A stretch of 64,000 bases of DNA from positions 14,893,760-14,957,759 of the forward strand of contig NC_136005.1 in NCBI RefSeq assembly GCF_048128805.1, given 5' to 3'. Numbering within the stretch: the first letter of the stretch is position 1; each line of letters opens with the position of its first letter. The stretch is from Centroberyx gerrardi (Eukaryota > Chordata > Actinopteri > Beryciformes > Berycidae). Under the pieces are notes generated by a model that saw only the letters and a program-made list of their open reading frames with translations, had not been told where the DNA came from and ran no database searches. Of the stretch, positions 36,393 to 47,900 are shown one piece after another. The position numbers were made by a program, and so were the translations under genes.

Positions 36393-37689
36393 GCCCCGGC
36401 TGCTGTCCCTCAGGCCCACAGGAGCCCCCTAAGCACCTCCACTACGAGGCTTGCATGTTCCTGGATCCTTCAGCAAAGCGAATTGATGGAGAAGACTGTC
36501 ATTACCTATGGCACTCAACTTGAGGACTGAATTTTACCCATTAAAAAAAAAAAAGAAGACAGAAAAAAAACAGAAATTAACAAAAAAAACAAAAAAGAAA
36601 CGGACTTCTTGCTACTCTGGAGCAACTTATTGGTAGAGGTTTTGTACTTAGAAACAAAGTAGCAGGGATGTTTTCATACAGTATTTTTTTCAGAGGTTAT
36701 GCATTGTCCATGGATAAATTTTTGTAATTGCTGCTTGAAAATATGCATTTCCAAATATAAGTATAAGAAGAGTATCCTTTAGCTTGGGGTGTCCCATTGC
36801 TTGCTTGACTGCTTCAAAACAGGCACTGCGGGGCTCCAACCTAAGCTCTACCACACCGGGTATTTCTGATCAAGTTACTGCTTCACTCATTGAGATTTAA
36901 GGAACTTTTCTTTAGAACTGGGGTATTATTTTATATTTTATAAAGGAGGGTCTATTCTTCTATGATCTTAGGCCTGTAAATCTTAACTATTTTCATAAGA
37001 AATCTCTTTGGGAGGCTATTTCAGATGGTGCAGATAGGACATACCATCGAGTGATGGCACCTACATCCGAACGCATCGATTAAATGGCACCTAATCCGTA
37101 TTAAGGGTCTTTTGTATTGAAATGTTCTGAAGGAGGAACATTAGGTAATTGGTAGGAACACAAGGTGATTACTTTCCTAATTTCACATGGATCCTGTGAC
37201 ATTCGTCAAGTGGATTACGTTACAGGTGAAAGTTTCTCCTTGTGTTCTAATTTAGGCCTACTTGTATTTGGGGTGCTATTCATTGTCTAATGTCTCTTCC
37301 TCTTGCCCATTCCATCTGCTCCGATCACTAGCCAGTTAAACAATGCCTTACTGTTTATTTTAATTGAAGACGAGACATGGAGAGGAGGTGTCTTAACATA
37401 ATTGAGATGCGGCTGTAGTCCTCTGGAATCCCTCAGACCTTCTCAGACTACTGTTTACACACTCCACTCCAGCATCCTGAGACAGATGTAAACTCAGCCC
37501 AGCTTCAGTTTGTTTCTGCAGTCTGTTCTGTGCTGATCATTTTTCCCACTGTTGACTTGCTCTTTAGCTTCCACAGTGGCACCTCTGCATAATCACTCTG
37601 AAAGAAATACAGTTGTTCATCGTTTGGAACAACTAAGTGCTCTACAAATGTGTGAATTCTAGCCCTGCTATTAGAGACCTCTGTCGGTA

Positions 37690-37695
37690 AATAAA
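37690..37695 (+). terminator. serbp1 polyadenylation signal
   Basis: AATAAA 1.3 kb after the stop, with GT/T-rich sequence downstream. The 3' UTR (36393 to about 37720) is gene-free and starts with a 60-base A-rich stretch (about 36541-36600). Confidence 0.65.
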
Positions 37696-38498
37696 GATGG
37701 TCGATTAAGTTTTTTGCATTGTCGCTTTATTATATTCTGCCCGCACACAAGCAAAAATGTATTCACCAAAATGTACAGGTATATAATATAGTTTGGTTAG
37801 GCTGCTACCTACATTTGCCCATTCACCAGATCTGGTGTCACTATCTTTTTTGCTATTTTGGGTGTATATAGAAATCTTTGGATGTTAGAGGAAGAATCTG
37901 GTGAGTGAGTATGTCATTGGGGATATCAAGTGGTCACCTCCCATCACAGATGTTTAGTTGAGTTAGGCCCAAAACACATAACAAGGCTAATCTCATTTCG
38001 GGCGTCCCAGAACCACACCCACTGTCAACACTGATCCGATCTACACCACACTGTATCTAACTGTTGGGCTTGCACACAGATGGCACTTGTGTTGCCAAGT
38101 ACTGAGGATTAAATGACTCGTTTATTAACATTTACATTTTGACACAAAGGCAAATTACAAACTTTCCCATTAACTACTTACAAAACTAAGAAACAGCAAT
38201 TTAACTTTTTCCTTTTCAACTAGAGCTGAGATTGAGGTAGCGTAAACGCACGGAGGCCAGTACACAGGTTGGCTAACAACACTATGCTACAAAACAGTAT
38301 TTACATGTGAGATCATTAGATCTGCAATGCTGCAAGTATCTCATTATTTAGGATAATCTGAGAACACAAGAGTGAGGTTAGCATGCTGAGGCAGTCAGCA
38401 GCTGGAGAGAGCTTAAGTAGACATGTACGTCTCAGCAGTGATCATTAGAGAAATAAATCATAGTATCTGATAACTTCTGTTTTGCAGACTGTATTGTG

Positions 38499-38504
38499 TT
38501 TATT
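38499..38504 (-). terminator. il12rb2 polyadenylation signal (candidate)
   Basis: Minus-strand AATAAA about 480 bases past the il12rb2 stop. A second candidate lies at 38121-38126. Either leaves under 1 kb to the convergent serbp1 3' end. Confidence 0.45.
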
Positions 38505-38983
38505 TTAGTTGTAGTATTGGTGTATCAAACACCGCAGATTATACTGGTAATGCATGATATTGAAAAAGTTAAAATAAGTAGGCCTACATTTTGAATCAAA
38601 AATTATTACTGCATATACATTGCTGTGAAAGTCTGTTCCAATGTGGACAGCAAAGAGGTAGTTTACCGGTATGCACATAAAACATCTTTACAGGTGTTTG
38701 ATCCAAAAGGTGAAAAGAAATGATACCCACACACTGGATTAGTGGTTCATTCAGGAATGTCAAATGCTTATTAAGAGTTGATCATTAATCTAGTGTGCTG
38801 GTATTGTTCTTTTTCTTTTTCATTGTTAAAATGCAGACCCATCATTTCAGTTCATGGACACGTCGACCGGAAAAGGGCCAGCTCCAATTATTATTATTCT
38901 TCTTTCATCAATGTTCTTCCTCTAAAAATCTTCAGTTTTCGCTCAGCCTCGTTTCTCCAAAGATTTCCATTTTCAGGGTTTGA

Positions 38984-41900
38984 CTAACCGTTCTCAAAGA
39001 AGCTACCGCAGTCGATCTTGACAGCGTCCAGAGTCAACTTCCCCCCGAACACCAGAGGGTCCATGAAGGCGTTATGGCTGGGGAAGAAACCCAGCACCTC
39101 CATACATTCTTCTCGCTCATCCTCCTCTTCCTCCTCATCCTCATCCTCTATTCCGTCCAATGGTCCGTGCGACGAGATGTAGTCGACGGTTGTGTTCGTG
39201 TCCAGAGAGGTGTGCGTGTGGTCGGAGCTGTCCGAGTCGTGGGAGAAGCTCTTGATGTATGAGGTCTGGGGGTAGAGCGGCGGGGCCGGCTGCGTCGCTC
39301 GGCTCAGGCCGGTCTGAGGGCAGAGCAGCGGCGAGGCGTCAGCGGCAGGAGTGGAGTTGTTCCTGCTCTCCTCATGCAGCTCCTCAACATCCACGATGAT
39401 CGGCTCGTTCTCCTCCTCTGTTACACTGTCGCTCAGCTGGAGCTGCAGGTCCATCCTGCCCTGTTGGAAAGGAGATATGGAGGTAGGGAGTGAACAAGGA
39501 ACGGTGAGGACCGTAAAAGAGCTTGATAGCAGGGTTGGGCCTTGAATTGAATTGAGAATGTATGGTGAATTCCAATTCAGTTCCTGGAGTTGGAATTGGA
39601 ATGTCACCCAGCTCTATGGAAACAGAACTGGAATTGAATTGGAATGACAGGAAACAGAATTGAATTCCATGAAAATCCACTTCTAAGAGAGGTTGTCTTG
39701 ACTTGCTAAACATTATAAATCAAACATTATGAAACAAATAAAAGACAGTTAAACAAATCAAATACATTCAATCATAATGTATGTATTATGATTACATTAT
39801 GCATCAAATACCACCTTTTATGGTACCTTAAATATTTTATGATATTGAGTATTGATAATATATAACTATATATAATCTCAGATATATGGTAAGAAAAAAC
39901 ACAATTTCATTCAATTAACTTCCTGAAATTCCAATTCAATATCCATTTCTGTTTCCTATAGGTTTTTTCAAATTCCAGTTCCAATTCCTCTCTTGTTTTG
40001 GAATTGATGAGTTCATTCATGAATTGACCCCAACCCTGCTTGATAGTGATGTAAAAGCAGTTATTCGTAAATGAAAGATCATTCACAGATATGTAAATAC
40101 CTTCTCTTTGGCACATTCCCTTGCCCATTTGCTGTTGGCAGGATCTGGCACGTCATTGAGCATGAGGCAATGGAAAAGCATGCAGAACCTATAGGGGGAA
40201 ACCAGAGGATTGCTAAATGAGATGGCACACAAATATTTTGTGGCAACATGTTTTATCCAGCAACTGATTTCCTGATTTAACAGAAATGCAGTCAAGTTAC
40301 CAGTTACAATGGTCTGAGATTAGAGACAGTTACAGTAGTCATTGTGAAACTTTTTTTTTTCAGTTTTCTTTTTATATGAAGAGAGACGTTATGAGTTATA
40401 AAGACAAGATGGCTGACTCATTGATAACCCATTACCTCTGCTGTACTGCTGAGCACTGGCACAGACACAGCAGAACCACGACCACCACCCCGACCACCGT
40501 GAGCACCAACAGGAGGAACACTTGGCTCTCCTCTGAAAAAGTGACAGTAAACAGGGACAAGATGTCAGGATGAAGCATTTCTACATTTCTTTTATGGTAA
40601 ATCTGGTGTTATATAGTATAAGTGATAGTTCAGGCAGTAAAAGAAATGCCAGAAAAACGACAAGCAACTTTGTCCATATCCTGTAACCATGTGACCATCA
40701 AAGGAAAAAGTCAGCCTCTCCTACGTTTACTGTATTTCGTGTTCTACCTTTGTTCAGCAGTTGGTGTGAAACAAATTTAACCACCAATGCTAATTTCATC
40801 TGACATTAAAGTATCCTTGAAAGCTGCTTACGCTGGATGAAGAACTTGACCATTTCTCCAGCAGGACCTTCTTCTTTAGCAGTCGAAGCCGTCATCCACA
40901 GGCTGTAGGAGGCTGGAGGCAGGTCCTTGATGATGCACATCCTGTCTGACGCTGGTGTATCTGGAATACAAAGTCACAAACACACAGTAGAGGAGCCATT
41001 AACAGTACTGTACAATTAGCAAATTAATTCATCTGACTGCCTGCAGCCCAGGAGAACATATTACAAAAACTGTCATAAATTTGACGTAAGTAAAACTTTC
41101 TTCATATAGCGACTGTTTAAAACATACTATTTACAAAGCTCTTCACAACAAAAACAAAATAACACAATCATACACATATATAAAGTAAAAAGTAAAAAAA
41201 AAACATCAAGCAATTTACAAACCCCATTATGATAAAAAAGCCAAACCTATACAATACACACATAAAATCATACATACGCACAAATCATAACCAAATAAAA
41301 AGAAGAGACCCATGCAGCCACTTTTCATAGGAAGGCCAGCCTATAAACAAAGGGGTTTTTAGGTGTACAAGTTGTTCCAATCAAACAACAACCTCAGTGT
41401 GTACAAAGCCATATTGTTAGTGCAATAAGCGTTCCTGGATGGTATAACTGTACTCACAGAAACGCAGGAGTTCTGGGTTTGCGATGTTTTTTATGTAGAT
41501 GGTGTACTTTCTGACACATCCTCTGCGTTGTTCTCTGGGAAGCTCGGTCCAGCTCACCGTCACTTTGTCTCCCTCAACCTGCTCTTTGACAGACGGACCC
41601 CCTGTCGGGGCTACAAACCACAAAAAGACAGATAGGATAGGATGGATGTCAAAAAATGTCATACTCCAGTAAATAACTGCATCACTGCATTTTGTACCAG
41701 TAATCTTTTAATGTTTGCTAGAGTTGGGATGCTTGTAATGGTATGTCAATTTCTGTTATACAACTTTAGATTAGGGAACACATATTAACTATGAATAAGT
41801 TGCTTGTTAACATGCATATTAGTAGTGTATTGGTCCATTATTAGTCATTACAAACTACTTATTAGCACCTTATTTTGCACTATTGTATTCTACAAGTATA

Positions 41901-44900
41901 GCCCATTAACTAGCCTCCTAATTAGTGCTTATAGCAGTCAGTGAATTAATCAGGCACTTAGTATGCTTTGCTCAGTTTGGTGTTTATAAGGTGCCAGTAT
42001 CACATATTATTGAGAGAAATTATTGAACTATTGAGGGAAAACCCATAGTTAAGTGTGCGGCTCCTCTCAGGTCTTACCTGACTCCACAGTGCTGACACTC
42101 CTGAACCTGGCCCGGCCCACTGAGCTCTCATACAAGACAAACACCGCTCCCTCATAGCACTCAAATGGCTCGATGCCTGCAGAGGAAATACAGAGAGGAA
42201 GCCCAGGAGAAGGGCGGTACGTAACAGTAAAGGATTTGGGAGAACGGAGTGCAAAGGAAAAAAGAGATTCAGGTAGGGGGAGAGACAAAAAAGCTCTTAA
42301 TGGTTACACTTCAGTCTGTTGACAGTGAAGATAAAAGTATGTAAAAAATGGTTAACATTTAATATTACTAAATTGGAAACAAGCAAAGCCACCGACTTGA
42401 TGTTGTTATGCAACATCTTTAGTTAGAAGATGTTCTCATTGAGGTGGAATGTAGGCAGGCTTTATGCAATATGGCAATCATTTATAAACTGATTTAATAA
42501 TACTGTACTTGTACTTACCTTAGAATTGGCCTGGTATGTACTAAAAGCAATGCATGTAAATCTGTGTCTCTTGTTTTAAAAAAAAAAAAAAAATTATTAT
42601 CTTTTTGTTTATTTCTATATTTGGAGATATTCATACACTATTCCAATATTTTATGTGTGTATATATTTGTTTTTGTATTGGAGGAAATTTCTGGAGTTGG
42701 TGTATGTTTTGTACCAAAAACCCCAATAAAAAAGAGTTACAAAAAAAAAAGACATATGACAAAAACATTATGACATGTTAATAAAAATTGCTATTTTGAT
42801 TTGGATCACTGACAATCTAAGAACAGCCTACATGGTTTGGATGTGAACCTGTACCCCGCTGGCTTGTTTTGTCACTCTTGTCTTTTTCCACATGTATCTA
42901 TTATCTCTCCTCATAAAGTACCTGTAATGACTGCATGGTCCTCGTCCCTGCCCAGTCTGACCCACTGCAGCTCGTCCAGCTTCTGGCCCTCTGGGTGCCA
43001 CTCCACCAGATACCCGGTGGGCAGCAATGTAGTTTCAGGCTTCCTCCAGCAGATGGTGACACTGCGGTTGCCTGCCTTCACACGCACATCCTGAGGGGGC
43101 GGGGCTGAGGAAGGGTGGAAAGAGGAGGATATTATCTTCTTACGTACTTTTCTTGAGTACTTTATCTTCTCACCTTTTCCTCATCAGAGAATCATATGCA
43201 TACAATTACAAGATACTATCATGAATGAAGCTAGAAGGAAATGATGAAAAAATGCATTCATCTGTCTCTAACACATTGTGACTTGGAATTATATGGTTCT
43301 ATAGTATATATCTATTATATGGGACTTTTTTTTTTGTCAAAACTGAGTTGGACACATAATATCTGTGAGCACCTATTAACGTCTGTGTGGTGTTATTTTT
43401 TGAAAAGAATGATTTTTGAGTCTGTAATTTCTAAAACAAAAGGCCCCATGTCCATTTAACTCAAATGGATTCAGAAATTTTGAAGCTCAGTATGTCAGAA
43501 CTATCCTGAAGGCAGATGAAACCGTATAATTCGAAGATCAAGAGTATCAGTGCAGTTTATCATCATCTCAATGTAAGCATAACATACAATACACTGTATA
43601 TATTGGGCCTAATCACTGGTAATGGTTCACTTATGTCTGACAGTCGGTAGTGAACTGACCCAAAGGAAAGGAAGCATCACTGATTTATCATAGAATAACA
43701 CAGAGATAAATATTTCTTTGTGTAGAACCACTAGTCAAAACATATTGGTGAAAAAGTTCTGATCTGAGCGAGGCAAGATGCTCAGCTATAGAAAAGGAGT
43801 AAATGTTTTACCTGTTTTGTGAAGGGAGGGAACTGTGGCAGGAGGGGACAGGCCTTTGGAGTTGCGAGCAAACAGAGACACCGCACAGTTGGCGCAGGAC
43901 GGGACTGAAGAACGACTGGCGTTGGCGCTGATGTTACTGATGGAGATCGATCCTGTCTGGAAGTTGTGAACTTTGACCCTGTACTCTATAATCTTCCCTC
44001 TGGCGTTGGAATCGTTCAGCCTCTGCAGTCAGACAAGCATTCTGTGTTAGTAAGTCCACCACCTTTTACTATGTTAGACATCTGAGACAATCCTTTGCAC
44101 TTGTTGATCAGTAAAGGATACAGAATAGAGACTGAAGAGACATGGGACTGAACTAACTCCTATATGTGGCAGACTGCAGCGAGGATTTACCTGAGCCTGG
44201 GATTTCTCTCACAGCATGCTCACAGATGTACACACTGCAAGACCCACCATTTCTGCTCAGCTCCTCTTTTTCTTGTAAACTGAAACTGTGGTGTCTGGTC
44301 TAAGGTTTCAGTTATCTTTCACAGTTTTAATGTGACATTAGATGAGTGCGTGTGTGTGTGTGTATGTGTGTGTGCGGCGGGGTGTGTGTGTGTGTGTTTG
44401 GGGGGGGGGGGTGTAACTGCCTCTACTTCAGAAGTGGTCGAGGGTTTGACCTTTAGTTTGCACAAATAATACAATAGAAGAAACCACTGTAGAAACCAGA
44501 CCAGAAGGTGTAACTATGGCGAAAAGACTACACACCCACACACAGACGCAGACTGAGAGACAGGAGACGGGGTGTGTGTGTGGGGGGGACACGGAGACGT
44601 CAAACACCGCGACAAAAACGTTCTAACAATAGAGTGGTGTTATTATCCTTCATCATCATTCATAATTTTCATTACAGAACAATGCTCACTACAGAGTGTA
44701 GTTTTACTGTATGTACTCTTTTCTCAGACTTGTGTGTATATGACTATGTTTGAAAAGCTTACCTTCCAGTAAACCGTCATGGAATTAAATTCAGAGGAGA
44801 GTTCAGCAAACCACACATCCAGTTCTTTGTCAGGGGCTGTAAAACAGTAGCACTCTGTCACCGGTTGCTTATATTGACATCATGTGTGAGAGGCTTAATA

Positions 44901-47900
44901 TGTTTGAGTGAATGATACAATACAGTACTGACAGCACTTTTCTTTTAGGTCATTATTCAGAATCCATTGTGCTAATCCCTGATGTTATGCTTTGAATCCT
45001 TTGAAAGTGACAGACATCCACTTTGCGGCTCTGTTACATTTTCCTCTGAAAGCTCGAGCCTCGGACAGCTATGACTAATGATTCCAAGAAACCTCATACT
45101 TTCTGAATCAGTTTGTACATTGACATCTGATAGATACCTGAGTTAGATCCCTTCAAAATGAGCAAGAACCACACTGCAGCAAAGATAAATGGCTCGTCAG
45201 TGCGCCTTGTAGTAGTATGGTTGCCATGTTATGAGGACAAATGTCATGTCGTGTTATTTAGCACTATCTATAACAAATTAATGAATATTAAATCCTGGCT
45301 GAATTGGCTAATAGTTTGATGTGTACAGCATCTGATACAGGAAGGGGGGTGGGGAACTTTTCTACTTTTCTGCTTTTAACACCAACACAACACAGACACA
45401 GAGGCCACAGTAGGGACAGATGTATGGCAGACGTTTGATGACACAGTGGAAAAGGTCAGGTCACCATATAGTGTCTCCATGAAGGACAGAAGGAAAACAA
45501 CAGCAAAGATCTTAACACTCTGTTTCCAGGTCTTAACAGTTCTGAAAACTGTTGCCACCTCTCCAAGCTGCTAGTTACAAGACTGACTGACAAAACAATG
45601 ATGAGCAGAGTGAACACACAGAGGACATTCGGCCTCTACTCAAATACTGTACTTAAGTACAAGTTTGAGGTACTGGCACTTTACTTGAGTATTTCCATTT
45701 TGTGAGACTTTATACTGTACTTTTTACTCCATTTACTACATTTATCTGATGGCTGTAGTTACTAGTTACTTAGCAGAATAAGGTTTTACATGCAAAACAT
45801 ACAAAGCTCATAAAATATGTTGCATTGTTACAGTTTGAAGTATGGAGTAGTTAGACCTAACGCTACCTGGACCACCTACAATATTAAAATCATCAATCAT
45901 AATATCAATGCTTTAACCCTCTGAAAGGGATCACTCTTCAGAATAAGTACATTTTACTGCTAATACTGCTATACTTTTACTTAAGTAAACTTTTGAATGC
46001 AGAACTTTTACTTTTCATGGAGTATTTTCCCATTATGGTATTGCTACTTTTGCTAAAGTAAAGGATTTGAGTACTTTCTCTACCACTGCTCTCCAGGTGG
46101 TAAACAGAGGTTCAATAGAAAAAACGCCTCTGTAGCATTTGAATATGTTTCATTAAAAAGGCCTCGGCCAGAGCGCTTCAGCTGTTCAAGTTCAGCCATA
46201 AGACATGAAGAGGGGCTTTATATGTGCTGATCCAGATAATGAGAAAGAAAGATTGACACAGACATAATGCTGCATGTACGCTCACATGCAGCATGTACAT
46301 GCTTTAATGAAAGAAAATGTCTCAGAGATCGGCCGCTTTCAGCTAAAAACGTCTCTTCCGCTGTTTCTAATGCACCATCATTCTGACCACCGCTGCTAGG
46401 ATTTAGTGGAAAGTTGGTCTCTGACGCACATTCTTTCAGTGACTACTCACTTACATCATGACATCATTACATAACTGTAAGAAGAGATGCATATCTGAAG
46501 AGATGCATATCTTTAGGAGAGATGTATATCTTTGCACCATCTGTACGATGCATGATGAAGTATGATACTTTCCCAGGCATCTCTCTAGCTCAGTGTCTAA
46601 CTACAGACCAGGACTCAGATACAATATGCTGATTATAAACCATTCAGTGCAGTATAACACCATCTCAGTGTAAGAGATAACACACAATACATTGTACATG
46701 CTGTGTCTAATCACTGATATCGGTGTCAGATACAACCCAGCAGGGCTTCTTTCAGTGGGTTAGGTCTCCCGCAGAGGATCAGTGGTGAACTGATAATTAT
46801 CTATGCAAGACCCAAAGGAAAGGAAGCATTACTGCTGCACCCTATTGTGTGTGCAGATAACATACCACAGAGATAAAGATCTGTGTGTAGACAGAACCAG
46901 CAGTGCTTTTGTTCAGCACAGATGAGTGCAGGGCTTTGAAGACGGTCTTGAAGAACAACAGGTTTGTTGTCCGGGTTCGCTTACCTTCCTCTTGAGTCCA
47001 GTTTGAGATGTTTGTGCTCCACTGGCTCCATAGCCCAGTACTGAATTTGGCTCTGGCTCTGAAGTAGTACAACCTATATGGCTCCAGAGAAGAGATGGAC
47101 TGGACCCGTACTGAACCCGTCTGCACACCCTGCAAATCACAATACAGTCTGTTTTCCACCTATGCTCCTAATATACATTTTTACAGAAGCGATGTCTGAG
47201 CAGTGTATAATCTGAATTTATTTTTCTTCCAAGCTCCAGGCCTATTCACATTTTAAAAAAGATGTCTGCCTGTGATATTGTGCCAATTATGATCACATTG
47301 TAAAACAAACTAAAGAATAGAAGGCCAAATTTCAGCTTATGTTAGAGACTTCTGCCACATTGTGTGCCCATCCTCTGCACACAAAAGAGCCTGTCACTGT
47401 AAAACTCAGTCAAATCTGCCTTTGGCTTTGAATCAGTGAGGGGGCTTGTGGTCTGATCTTGCTGTGACTGCACGTCTTCAGAGGTTTGATGTTCCTTTCT
47501 GCAATCTCTCTTGCAAGGCTTCGCTGAAAGTCCCTGATTTTTCAGAACTCATAGAAAATAAAGGCCAGTGGTCCGGGCTACATTGTGTATATAATGCATG
47601 TATGTGCTGTATACGGCAGGGCTTTCTTACAGTATGTGGATGGGTCGTCCATGCCTGTTGTTCTGTTCTGTATTGGATCTCTAGGTGTTCAGTCCTCAGC
47701 GACTGTTCCACCTTGATCTCACAGCCCCGGGACGAGCAGTCGGCTTGGACAAGAACAGGCGGCGACGGCATCACTGTAGGAACAGAGGAAATGGAAAGGA
47801 CATCAACACAGGCAACAGCACCGCAGAGCATGGTCACACACTTTAAAGAGAGATGGTTTGGTTTCTGCAGCTATCACAAGAAAGATAAACCACACAAGCA

